Positions 35,683 through 47,106 of a stretch of DNA of 64,000 nucleotides are shown piece by piece. The position numbers were made by a program, and so were the translations under genes. This DNA is from Mycocentrospora acerina (lineage: Eukaryota; Ascomycota; Dothideomycetes; Pleosporales). Position 1 is the stretch's first letter; every line of letters begins with the position of its first letter. The stretch covers positions 372,001-436,000 of the forward strand of contig JAKUHH010000284.1 in assembly GCA_022701365.1 (NCBI GenBank), given 5' to 3'. The notes below the pieces were generated by a model. The model was given only the letters and a program-made list of their open reading frames with translations, was not told the DNA's origin and ran no database searches.

Positions 35683-37261
35683 TTATCCCATAACCATACC
35701 CTTGAGACCGGCCATGTCACCCTCCTTGGCAGCAATCTCAAAGTAGCCGTAGATAATTGTGACGGCAAGCAGGATACCAGTACCACTGCCCAAAGCGCCG
35801 AGAAGATCACTACCGACGGAAAGCGCACCAATGCAAGCACCACCAAAAGCAGCGGCAGTGGGGATAACGCGCTTGAGCTCCTTGTACATGGACTCCTCAC
35901 GGTGACCAGCCATAACGAGACCCTGCTCCTTGAGCTGCTTGGCAACATCGCGGGGGGATGAACCCGAAACTTCGATCCAGGTCTTCGAGAAGACGGCGCA
36001 GGCGACGAGCATGTATGTGATGAAAACAGCGGTCTTGAGGGGGTCAGAAAGAGCCTCGGAGATGCTGAGAGGAGGGGACCTTGTTCATGTTAGCGATTGA
36101 AAATATATTTTGTGCAATTTCTGAACGTACATGTAGTAAGCAATGCCAGAGGTAGCGAAAAGCTGAGCTGATCCCTCCTTGGGCTCCCAGACACCGAGAA
36201 GACGGACAAGGAGATTGTCAGAGAAGCGGCTGAACAACATCTGGCTGATCAGGAAGACATTGGACGACAGAGCCGACTGTAGCATGATGGGCATGTTGGA
36301 AGTGTAGAATAGACGGACGGGGTATGAGCCACGGACGCCACGCTGGCGCGCGGACTTGACGGGGATTTCAACGCGGAAGCCCTGGAGATAGATGACAGCG
36401 CCAAAAACGATAATCGTGGAAATCAGGTTCATGACGTTGGGGAGATTCTGGCGGTAGAAGGCCTCCTTGAGTGCGACAGTCTTATTGGGCCAGGTGAAGA
36501 GCAGGTGCACGAGGGCAATGATGGCACCCTCAAACTCGGGGCCACGACCAGTGTTGATGGTCGTGGGCGAGAATGCCTTCCACATGATGGACTCGCAGAT
36601 GTTGGTCGCAATGAAGAGAGAGATACCACTTCCAAGACCGTAGCCCTTCTGGAGGAGCTCGTCGAGGAGAATGACGATCAGGCCAGCAATGATGAGCTGG
36701 ATAACAAGGAGAACGCAGATACCAGCACCGAGATCGGAAGGCTGGCCGTAGAGACCCGAGATGACGTAAACAACAGCCTGGCCGAAGGACAACAGAATAG
36801 CGAGGAGCTTCTGAGCGGTCTGGTAGAGCTCGCGGTCGGACTTCAAGTCGAGGTTGACGTCGATCAGGTGGGTACCAGCGAGGAGCTGGAAGACCATGCC
36901 GGAGGAGATGATGGGCGTAATACCAAGCTCCATCAGCGTTCCTCTGTTACTCGCCATCATCATACGTAGCCAGTACAGCGGATCCGATGTGTCAGACGAG
37001 ACGATTCCGTAGAGAGGCATTTGGCTCATGACCAAGAAGACCAAAAGCGTCAGACCCGTCCATACTAGCCGGTTGTTGAAGGGAACCTTGCTCTCTGGCA
37101 GCTGGATCTCGGGGACGAGAGGTACAAAGGGCTTGACGAGATCGAGGAACCGTACTGCAAGCAATTGACGTGTTAGCTATGCGCTACTCTCATTGCCATT
37201 GTGGCCAACTGTCGCGTCGCGGTTGCAGGTCATGGGGAGAAGATAACTTACGGCCGCTCAT
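35683..37261 (-). CDS. SEC61: Sec61 alpha, ER protein-conducting channel
   Basis: Exons 37252-37261, 36131-37154 and 35683-36079 give 476 residues, exactly the usual length. Sec61 alpha forms the ER membrane translocon with Sbh1 and Sss1. The first exon is only 10 nt (M-S-G plus one base) and joins in phase 1 to LRFLDLVKPFVPLVPE. Ten membrane segments can be followed. Family hallmarks include LLAGTHLIDVNLDL, GYGLGSGISLFIATNICE, GFRVEIPVKSARQRG, YPVRLFYTSNMPIMLQSAL, WIEVSGSSPRDVAKQLK and GHREESMYKELKRVIPTAAAFGG. Introns are 97 and 51 bp (GTAAGT/CAG and GTACGT/AAG). The cytosolic ribosome-contact loops with Arg residues are present. It converges with LAS1 and diverges from the RTA1-type gene. 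Confidence 0.96.
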
Positions 37262-38334
37262 GATTGCGAGTCTATGGCCTGAGAAGAAGGAAAAGAGACA
37301 AAACGAAGTGAAGAAGAAGTGGCTGCGAGGAACCTGGAGTTGATAAGGCGAGAGGGGGTAGCGTCGAGCTTTCTTGGAGAAAGCAACGTGTTGCGAAATC
37401 ACAGTCTGTGCACGCCAAGCTCCTTCCATCTCAGGGACATCTCCGCACTCCTCCAATCTCACAGACAGAGGCCACGCTGTCTTCCGTTGTGCGAAGCTTC
37501 GCGAAGGTTGTAGGCGTCTGTCCGATTACAGCTTCTGCTGTTTTGACCCGCCTTCACTGCAGCCGTATTCGGATTTCGGCTTTTTCTTCACAGGCGCTGT
37601 AGCTTTGACATTGCGGAACCTAGGCGACTCGCATCATCCAACCCAATCCACCCTGAACGGGCGGAAACATTGCAGAAAGAGTTTTGGCAGATGCTCGCGT
37701 GACAAGAAATTCTGTTCGTTCAGAGTAAAGTATGGCTTACAGCTCAAGAGAGACTGCAGTACTCAAGCAGCTTATAGTCGTTCTCTTCGGGACGAGCTCC
37801 CACGTCTTGGGAACATGGGGCGGCCCTTCTTCCCGAGAGAACACCCTCGGAGCCCTGTACCTACAAGAGCTGCATACTGTACGATATGCGGCGTCATTGA
37901 TATTCTCAAAGACTCCCAATCAATCCGTTTTCAAGTTCTGATTTCAGCATGTCGTGTTCCTTGCGAGGCGCCTTGCCTCCTCCCATTGGCTTAACTCACG
38001 AATGCGAACTTAGCGTCGTTGTCGAATGCGAATTTAGCGCCATTTTCTCCAAACACCGCCATATACAGTGACTGTGGTCGTGAATGTGGGCTTTGCTGAA
38101 AGGGTAAGGCAGACGAATGCGAATCGAGGAGACAAAGAATTCAAGATCCTTAATTTTCACAGCCCTCCTCCGTCAAGATGCACATAAAGTCATCATACCC
38201 GCCAGTTTTTGTTATACAACTCCTGTTCCTGACTATATACTGCAACCTATGAAATCTCGTGACTATTTTTTGCCTTTCATAACTATCCGCAGTGTTGGTA
38301 GCTCCTTGTTCATTATCACCGTTACCACCTCAAA
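37262..38334. promoter_or_regulatory. Divergent region SEC61 / RTA1-type gene, with repeated CGAATGCGAA
   Basis: No supported gene. The decamer CGAATGCGAA occurs at 37999-38008, 38023-38032 and 38114-38123. The first two lie in a ~24-bp tandem duplication (CGAATGCGAAYTTAGCG). They sit 210-340 bp before the RTA1-type start codon. Confidence 0.5.
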
Positions 38335-39298
38335 ATGGCAAACCCGCCCAGTAGTCCAGCCTTCGACTGGAAGATGTATCGATATATCCCTTCCCTTGCC
38401 GGTGCAATAGTCGCTATGATCATCTTCCTCATCATGGCTCTATTGCATCTTCAGCAGTTTTTTAAGCTTCGGAATCACATTGTCATCTATGTGGTCGTAG
38501 GAGCCATATGTAAGCAAGCTACCAAGGCTCAGTCCGAACAAACTGCTCACCTTTTGCGCCAGGCGAGGTCGGCGGGTTTGCAGCTCGTATTGGATCCCAT
38601 TATGACAACGAGGGGTGGGCAGCGTTCATCACTCAGGGTGTCCTGCTCCTCGTTGGTCCCCTTTTCTTTGCCGCGACAATATACATGATGCTTGGAAGGA
38701 CTATCCGACTCGCTGGAGGAGAACATATTTCCCTCATCAACTCGAAATGGTACACTCGGATCTTTGTCACGGCAGATGTCACAACTCTCATCATCCAAGG
38801 CCTTGGTGAGTCTACCATCTGGCTAAAAACAGAAGAAATTCATGCTAACCCGTTACAGGCGCCAGTATCATGGGAACCATGAAGCTCCAACTCGCGCTCG
38901 CAGGCGAGAAAATCGTTATTGCTGGTCTTTCTCTTCAAGTGTTCACTTTCGTCGTCTTCCTCGTTGCATCTGTTGATTTCCAAATTCGCATGAAGCGTAA
39001 AACCAAAAACACGGCCATCGAGGATCACTCAAGAGACTGGAGGAAAATGCTTTGGATTTTATACAGCGTCAGCGCGCTCATATTATTCCGATGCACGTTC
39101 CGCTTGGTTGAGTATGCTATGGGTAATGCGGGCTATCTGATTGCACATGAGTGGACGCTATATACCTTTGATGCCGTACCAATGTTCTTGGTATTAGTTC
39201 TGCTATTGGTCTTGCAGCCGTCAAAGTATGTTCCAGGAGAGAGCAGAAAGACGGAGGAAATAAGCGACCAGGAGATGGGGGCTGTAAAGAGTAATTGA
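38335..39298 (+). CDS. RTA1-family seven-helix membrane protein
   Basis: Exons 38335-38509, 38563-38805 and 38859-39298 give 285 residues, with introns of 53 bp each (GTAAGC/CAG, GTGAGT/CAG). The RTA1 family (yeast Rta1, Rsb1) are seven-transmembrane proteins of the plasma or vacuolar membrane linked to lipid translocation and resistance to toxic lipids or azoles. The short N-terminal tail precedes helix 1 (residues ~20-40). GEVGGFAARI near residue 60 matches the family's second-helix motif. Later features are FFAATIYMMLGRTIR, FVTADVTTLIIQGLG, and a last third with RCTFRLVEYAMG, the RxxFRxxE family signature, and a trailing hydrophilic tail. Substrate is not predictable. All seven segments seem present. 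Confidence 0.88.
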
Positions 39299-39655
39299 CG
39301 AGCAACTCACAACTTGGTAATCCAGTGGTACACACGCACGGTTTTTTCAAAGACAATGTCATCTTCATGCCCGGCTCCGACAAGCCTTAGAAAATGTGTA
39401 CTGTTGTTAGATTTCGTAAATATCAGATTGAAACCAACGGAAGGCGAAGCGTTCCCAGTGAACGTAGATACTAAATTAAGATGAATGACGTACGCGACTT
39501 CCTCAATCGATCTAATTCGCAGCAGTCAACATGCCAAGCATCTTTCCAGGCAACGCCATCCCAACCTTGGTGGCTTAGTACACATTACCATCATTCTTCG
39601 TGATGACACGAACAATGGGTAGCCGTCTGTGATATCTTCTTCAAACAGAGACAAG
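39299..39655. other. Short spacer before the Zn2Cys6 gene
   Basis: 3' region of the RTA1-type gene and promoter of the regulator. Nothing else seen. Confidence 0.45.
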
Positions 39656-41142
39656 ATGGTGCGTCGCAGTGCTGGCTTTGTAAGTAAGCGTGCGCATCGA
39701 AAGTCGAGGGGCGGTTGCCTGATGTGCAAGCGAAAAAAGGTCAAAGTGTGTTCATGTCTGTATGCTAAAACGTAATAATCAGTAACAGATTGTAGTGCGA
39801 TGAAGACCAACCAGCTTGTGGATATTGCTTTTTACGGAAGCTGAGCTGTGAATATCCCCAGGAAGGCCCCATTAAGTCACCGCCGTCAGCATCGACATCG
39901 AAAATATCCGACGAAAGCTTTCCCCAAAGCGCTCTTCTCTTCGATGAGATTGACTTCAATAGTTCATCTATGAGATCCTGGCTGATTCCTGCGGTACAAA
40001 CATCGTCTGGATATCTCTCTCCGATTGATATCGAGCTTCTCCACCACTACAGGACATATGCCTGGCGCTGTCTCTCTGCTCGTCAAGACGAAACAGTTAC
40101 TATACTGCACAGAGACTTTGTTCCTCAACTGGGTCTATCCAACGATTATCTTCTATATGCAATGCTAAGTATTTCAGCTACGCACAACAACTTTGTCCGC
40201 CCGAGCAAGCGTATAGAAAACCAGGCTCTCGTGTATCGCTCAAGAACATTCTCAGCATACAACAAAGCGCTAGAAAATATCAGTTCAACTAACTATGAAA
40301 GTGTTCTGTTGACAGGGACGTTACTTATATCCTTAATCCATCCGCCAACGTCATCCGACGATGAAGAATATCTAAATTGGATGCACACAATCTTGAAGAT
40401 GAGTGAGGGATTGCGCATCCTCGCATCCCTCCGCTGGGGAGCAGGTATCGAGAAGCTTACTATATATCCCCTCATTCAACGAGAGTTGAGGACCTTGCCA
40501 CCTCCACCAGTCATCGACACATCTCTTCTTGCGGAGATAGGCCCCCTAGGCACAACACCAAACCACCCCAATCCACCATCGACGTACTACTTTACGCATC
40601 CCACTTTTGCGCCCTTATTTCTTCCTCCGTCCCTCGCAGTTCTTCTTTCAACCCAATCAAAGCATCGCTGCGTACTGTTGCCAGTCTTCCACGCCTTATC
40701 CCCAATCTTCCTATCACTATATTACTATCATCTGAACCCAGATCTATACGTCCGTATATATGTCTTTTTCTCCTTCTTGATGCCAGATTTCATCCAACTA
40801 GTCAAAGACAAAGAACCGGAAGCGCTGGTGCTAGTCGCATGGTGGTTTGCGCTTGTATACTTGGCACCGAGGGGATGGGTTGGCGGGCCGTTGAGGCGGA
40901 TTGTCGGGGCTATGAGACGATCTGTGAGAGGGAGAGCTGGTGCGCTGATAGACCAAGCCATGGAAGAAGCAGAAAGAATGGTGGAGGTCTTTGAGACGGA
41001 AGGGAGGGATTGCGCAGCAAGGTATTTATTTGAGAAGTGGGAGGGTGTGGACTGGGATGAGGGTCCAATAAGGGCAGAACAGTGGGAATCGAACTTGTTT
41101 AAGGACTTAGATCTGGGAGATATGTTCAAGGTAAAAGTTTGA
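39656..41142 (+). CDS. Zn(II)2Cys6 transcription factor
   Basis: Exons 39656-39745 and 39796-41142 give 478 residues. The 50-bp intron (GTGTGT...TAG) falls between codons 30 and 31, inside the zinc cluster. Joined, the cluster is complete: C21-L-M-C24-KRKKVK-C31-DEDQPA-C38-GY-C41-FLRKLS-C48, preceded by HRKSRGG. A Ser-rich linker leads to a long helical region (residues ~100-450) typical of fungal regulators, with YLSPIDIELLHHYRTY, VPQLGLSNDYLLYAMLSISATH and WFALVYLAPRGWVGGP. The length and layout resemble small C6 regulators with a Fungal_trans_2-like domain. An ATG-initiated frame at 39970 alone would miss the DNA-binding domain. Target genes are unknown. Its stop lies 75 bp from the stop of the convergent acetyltransferase. 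Confidence 0.88.
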
Positions 41143-41216
41143 GATTGGAAATGCCTTTGTTAAGAGGCCATCAAAGATGTCGTGCTCAGAGTCTCATCCG
41201 TACTCTACGAGCTCTT

Positions 41217-41970
41217 CTATTTCCCGCTATTCTTACCCTGCGGATCCCTTACCATACAATAAAGCATGACCGCACTATTATCTCCCTCCCCATCCCTACA
41301 TTCCATCTCCCTGACTAGCTTAAACCCGAACTTCTCATAAATACCCACATTCGGATCCCTCCTACTACTCTCCAGGTAGCAGCTTACACCCTCCTTATCT
41401 GCCGTAGCCAGAACCTCCTCTATCAACTTCCTACCCACCCCTTTCCCCTGACATTCGGGAAGGACTGTCACGATATTACAGAAGTAATAACCCTTCTCAC
41501 TCGTCCAAATTTCCTTCTGCGCCTCCGCCTGCCGCGCCTTCCATATCCAATACCTCTTTGTGCTTAGTCCCCCGCGACCATACCACAAATTCATTCGGAT
41601 CTGCGAGAGCCAGAGCGACCAAGAAGAAAGGTACAAAGGCCAGGATTCGGGCTCGGAGGGTGGGTGCGGCGGGAGCCACATTGCGAAGCCCAGCACTTTG
41701 GTAGGCGTAGATGATGAGGGGTCGCGGGCGACGTGAAATAAGCCATGCTGGATGCCCCAATGGCAGCGTAGGGTGAGGGAGACGCGATTACGTGTTAGTG
41801 ATATCTGGAGGGGTTAATGATGGGGATTATAGGCATTGAGTTGGGTGGTGGACCTTGGAGCGGTCGGGATACACCCATCGGTTATATGGGTCATTCTCGA
41901 AAGCTTGCTGAATTGTATCGATTGCGCCGTCTATGTCGGCTTCTGTCAAGCGGGTCACTTCGATGGGCAT
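41217..41970 (-). CDS. GNAT-family N-acetyltransferase
   Basis: Exons 41854-41970 and 41217-41804 give 234 residues (49-bp intron, GTCCAC...CAG, phase 0). The start MPIEVTRLTEADIDGAIDTI is a typical GNAT opening. After the junction, SLTRNRVSLTLRCHWGIQHG and VARD lead into the beta-sheet core. The acetyl-CoA loop is QGKGVG at residues ~158-163 after NIVTVLPEC, followed by KLIEEVLATAD, CYLESSRRD and IYEKFGFKLV, all standard for the fold. The hydrophobic WPLYLSSWSLWL stretch between them is characteristic of a fungal subgroup of unknown substrate. Nothing points to histones or a specific small molecule. The gene converges with the Zn2Cys6 regulator. Confidence 0.87.
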
Positions 41971-42590
41971 TGTAAAGCTGTTTTGTCTAAGGATGTTGGG
42001 ATTGAAAGTAGACGATTAGTGGCGATTTGATGTTTAACAGACTTGTTCAAGGTGGTGGGACAGTAATTGGGAATATGTTCAGAAGCGGAATGTTTCCTAA
42101 GTGCGAGTAGAACATCTTTGTAGTCATCGTGATTGCGGGGAAAAGCAATGAGACAGCTTGGAACATAAGACGATAAGGCGGCGATACGCGAGCGAAACGT
42201 GACATAGGGAACCAAAGCGGCAGGTCCAAGCGAAATGCTGTCTAGTATGAGCGACATCTTGGTCTGGCCTCCATGAACATCTACGAGCACCGCGAAAACA
42301 TGTCAGTATCTCTTCTTGATGCCTGAGGAAAGTTCAGAGAGCATTTGATTGATCGTTCAGTTACTCTGCACCACGTCACTTCCATACTCTGGAAACCTCA
42401 TTAAATAGCTTGTCGTTGCCCCCAGTTGCTGTCCTAAGTCTAGGTCATGACAGTTCTCGAAAAGACTGTAATAGCATCCCAAACTCAGAACTCTTCTTCA
42501 TCATACCTCAGAGGTGTTTACAAGAGCCCTGTCTCGTACAGCTGGTGATGGACAGCATTTATTGAGATGACCAAATATCGGCTTTGCCCA
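41971..42590. other. Spacer between the CorA-type gene and the acetyltransferase
   Basis: Contains the acetyltransferase promoter and the 3' region of the CorA-type gene. A 111-codon minus-strand frame (41955-42290) overlaps the leader and shows no family match. Confidence 0.4.
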
Positions 42591-45500
42591 TCAATAGCCA
42601 TCATAACCTCTCCTAGCCGTTTCTCGAGGTCTCTCTACTACATGCCTCCTCTCGTACCTGTTCCGTACCGGTCTCCTTGACACTCTATTTCGGTCTTTCC
42701 TATGCCATGTGTACTGATCTCCACGCTCCTCCTCATCACCACCCATTGCCCACGTGTCACCGATTTGGACTCTCGGCGCTGGAGCAGCCCGCTCTTCGTC
42801 GTAGTACACTGCCGCTGGGCGCTCTATGCGGGACCTGTTCATACGGAAATATAATGGGGGCGGCGGTGGATATGCGGAATACATTTGTGGTTGTAATTTC
42901 GAGCGTGTAGTAGGAACACCCATGTCGAGGGCTATCGACTCTAGTTCAGGACCAGGCTTGATAGAGAATTTAGCACGCGAATACTCGTCCGCGTAATAAT
43001 CTGGGCGCGGGTTCGCAAACTCGGCTTCGTCGGCGTAGCTTTTGTAGTCGGCGATGCTATTAGAATCGCCTTGAGTTTTGTGAGCGCCTTTGCGCTGCGC
43101 CACGCTGATTCCGCGAGCTGATGTCCTGCGATCTTGTTTGCCCGTCAGAGTGCGATAGATGGATGAGCCGAGGTCTCGCAAACTGTCGCCTTTGTATCCA
43201 ATGTACATGATTGACGACATAGTGAAGACCGTCAATGGGACAGCAATGATCCAGAACAGAGACTGACCACTCTCCATATCCCGCAAATCAGAGCTGTTCA
43301 TCCCCAGGTATGATGTGACGAAAGATAAGGGCAGAAAAATTAGAGTTGTAATCGTGAATACCATAATAGCCTTCCCATGGTCTTCTTCATTGATCTCCAG
43401 ACTCTGCTTAGTGGTATCTGATAACGGACCGCACCGACTGATTTGATCGATAAGTTCCTCCTGTGCGAGACCTAGGCTTTCGAGGCAAGATTGGAGAAGC
43501 ATGCGTTCGTACGGAAATATTCCGCGGCGAGATGGAATATCATCTTCGTATGTAGTATCGTCGAGAACACGAACATAGTTTGTTATGGCCTTTGTTTGCC
43601 AGGCATTGACTTGTTTGAGAATTAGGAGTTCTTCTTTTAGTAGATTGATAGAGCGAAGAAGTCGCTTCCCTGGTCGGTGATTAACTTGAAATTGCTGCAA
43701 GCTGGTTAGTCTAAGCAAAAATTCGAAACAAATGACTAGGCTTACGATAGTGGAGAGATACTCCCGATACATGTCAGCCACTGACATGCTTTTCTCGAGC
43801 GGCTTAACAAGCAGCCTCCTCATAAACCAGCTACACAAATACTCAGGACCCAATGACAGTCTTGTAAAGATGTCTTTCGGTGGTTTCAAGATGACCATTC
43901 TGCACAGCTCGTTGCGGGTGTTAGCTAGAGAGAGCATCGCACCACCCCCAAATCGTTTCAGCACCTCCAGTCCTAGCTCTTCATCATACGGCTCCTGTTG
44001 ACGATTGCCTTGTGCACCCTTCTTTTGAAAATTGTCTTGTATATAAAATAATGCTCGTTCGGTAGCAAGATAGAACACAACAATTTCGTGAAAGGCATTG
44101 AGCAATTGCCTTGGTAGGTGATATAATTCCGACATAGTCTGATCTTCGTTTCTCACCCCTTCAGCAAGCTTTCTGGCTAGAATAAACAAATCCTGGGCTG
44201 TCTGACGGGCATATGCGAGTACCTCTAGTGTGTCAGCATTCGTTCTTTCACGCCATACCTGCGCGAGATTCGTTATGTGATTCTTGAGATCTTCATCTGT
44301 AGTAACAGTAGGAGTAGCAGCAGAAGTCGACTCAGGTTGTGCTATATTTGTCGTCTTTACCGTCGGATAGACACGGTTCTCCGTAGGAATGATTCTTCTT
44401 GTAGTTTGCGTGGGCAATCGACTGTGGAGATTGTCGCCAAAGGTTGGATTGGAATCTGCGACCCGTCCAGCAGGAAGACTTGGACTAGGATGTCTATCAC
44501 TAGAATCTTGATTATGCTCAGGCGGAGCTACCGATTTAAGATGCTTCTGCAAATGCCGGAGCGCAGCCTGTGGAGTAGAGTAGGACTCAGAATACTTGCA
44601 GCGTCTGCACCTCTTCACTGATCGTTTGAATTCTTCATCAGCCTCTGGATCTGGTAGGAACGGATCATTAGAAAAAGAGCGGATGAACCATTGACGACTA
44701 CTCATCTCAGCATGAGTCCAGAGAGGATCAGAGTATTCGGCCGGATCAGCACCCAAATCACCACGCTGGCAAATCTTGACACTGATGTCGCAAACATTTG
44801 CCATTGCCCCCCAAATTTTGCGTAGCATAGTACTTTGGTCGACATCCTTAACAAAGAGCCTGAAAGTTGCGTTCACAATTCCGAAAAAGTCGGATGTTTT
44901 CTCTACGATTTTGGAACATTGACTACGAATGACAACTTGATGATGCGTAAGCCTGTGGTTTTCAGGTTCTGTCTTTGAATCCTTCAAGCGTAGTAGAGAA
45001 ACCACGTCAGATTGTATTTGTTCGAAAGTGTTTTCTGGAAGGCCTTCGTAGAAAGTTGTAGAGGTGAATGTGAGATCTACTGCATTCCGGGTCTCACGGG
45101 AGCTCAATGTGGTTTTCATCATGGTATTTTCGACGTGCTCCAAGCAGGATATTGCTCTCCTTACATCGGGAGGAAGCAAGACCTGAGTCTCCAAATTCTG
45201 ATTTTCTTCGTCGTTGTCTCGTTTTTCTTGAGGCCAGTGAAAAAAGGGTGGTATCAAGCTCAGTGAAGTGAACGATGTCATCAATTCTGAGAGCAATATC
45301 TCGTCGTGCTCGCTGCCAAGCTCTTTCGTCTTCTTTTCCTCGGTGACAGTGAGGTCTACAACTGCTGAATTAGATTGTCTAGTGATCTCATTCCAGATCA
45401 TAGGCGTAACCTCCTTCTCGCCAGTCATCGTAACCCATCTTAACTCCAAAGCTCTTCGCTCTGTCTTTCGGCGCGAAAAGTATGCGACTTCTTTCAGTCT

Positions 45501-47106
45501 CTGCTCCATCTGGAAGAAGGTTCCGCATTCTTCAGTCGAGAAAAGTAGTACACGCCCCTCCCAGTCTCTAAGTCTGATATTCGTACTACTGTTTGTTGCG
45601 GTGACTTGTGTTCCCAGTTGCTGTGGATCTTCGGGTACAACTTCGATTGATTTGACGAAATCCTTTGTCAGCGGCTCATGCCCACATGTGACCACGGCGT
45701 GAGAGCTAATATTCATAACCCACATGTTCGGAACGTGGATTAAGCGATTCGAATGTTCGTCGCCAAATTTTCTGTAGGCCTGCTCCGCATCCCGTTCACG
45801 AACGGGCTCGTATGGATAATAAGTCTGTATAAGAGTCTTTGAAGGGCAAAGGCCGTCTGAATATCCGGTTGACGTTTTCTTTGGCGTGGATTGGAGATTG
45901 AAATATGGCACACAACAAAAGATGACCGATTGTGGGTCTGGTTGGCAGTCTTCATCTCCCCGAAGTACTGTCCCTGGTTCAATGAACATGCCGTCCAAAG
46001 CCATCTTGAGCTTCTCTTTTTCGACCTTATCTAGAGTCTTCTTTATTAACATCCTCAAACGTTCTGAGATATCTGGAACAGCTAAACATGTTTCCGAAAA
46101 ATGTGGAAAACTTAGTTGTTCGGAATGTAAGTGGTACCATCTGATACAAGTTCGTTCCTTCGTAGTAACATTTTCCGGACCCAAGAGATTGTGGATCTGA
46201 AGGATGCTTCTACCATCATCTTCTGTTGCTATTACTTTTGTGATCCTCAGGGTCTCAGAATTGGCCTTGCGGACGATTTCCTGAGTAGTGGCCTTCTCTG
46301 TAGTATGTCCGTTGCCTCCTGACCGGTGTTGATACCATGCTCTAGCGTATGTTGTATTGACTTTAAACGACAGCTTACTACCTTCCGCATCGGTTGGAGG
46401 AACAACATCACGAGGCGTTTCAAGCTGAACAGTCTGTTCTGGCGATTCGTCTTCGCTCTCAGTCATCGTTTGAGCCCCTGTGCTACTTATTTCTCCGGAA
46501 GATTCTATTTCCAACACCCTTAAACTAGGTGGTGATGGGCGAATAGCATTCCAGTCGTCGTCGACATAATCTTCTTGTGCGTTCCTACTCACGTGTCTTG
46601 GGTTAGATTGGTACCGTTCGTCTTCGGTATCCCATGATGGCATTGGTTTTTCTGCCCGAAAATGGATCTTGATTGTAGAGTCAGGCTTGACGATCAAAGT
46701 CCAAAGCGTTGGCAGAATAGTGGCGCCATCATCCGTCTGGATCTCGTAGTTCCCCTTTTCAATTTCTTCGATAAGCTCTTGATCACGGAGAAGTGTATAT
46801 ACTTCCTTTAACAAAGGTTTTATTGACTGCATCACTGTCAGAGCTTTCCAATGTTTTTGTTGTTGAACATACGTCAAATGAACGGCAGTACTCGAACGGC
46901 CAAATGTAGCGTTCATTGTTGTGGTTTTTGAAGATGATAGCAGAATCTGCCTGGTTATTTCCAGCGCGTTCGTTGCTCGTCTCCATCTCTTTCTCGTCAT
47001 CGATGGGATCGTTGGGGGCCAAGTTCGCGCTTGCGTCGCGCTCATGAACTGAACCATCTCGCGACATGGGCCGTGAGGTTTCTGCGAAGTGTGTGTGGTC
47101 CTCCAT
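42591..47106 (-). CDS. Giant ubiquitin-like / C2H2-like finger / CorA-type membrane protein
   Basis: Exons 46873-47106 and 42591-46826 (46-bp intron, GTATGT...CTGAC...CAG, phase 0) give 1,489 residues. A further in-frame 51-bp intron (43695-43745, GTAAGC, CTAAC, CAG) is likely and would give 1,472. Residues ~60-135 form a ubiquitin-like segment typical of fungi (IIFKNHNNERYIWPFEYC, GNYEIQTDDGATILPTLW). The middle is a long domain with WYHL, Cys-rich patches and repeated YYPYEPV/W-type strings of unknown fold. A finger C818-x2-C821-x14-H836-x3-H840 follows. A helical region leads to the CorA-type end: EEDHGKAIMVFTITTLIFLPLSF, YLGMNSSD (the GMN loop, about 1253-1255) and a second membrane helix, then a basic/Pro/Tyr-rich cytosolic tail. 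Divalent-cation transport is possible but not shown. The continuous frame reaches ATG 47240 but lacks the ubiquitin-like start. Confidence 0.8.
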
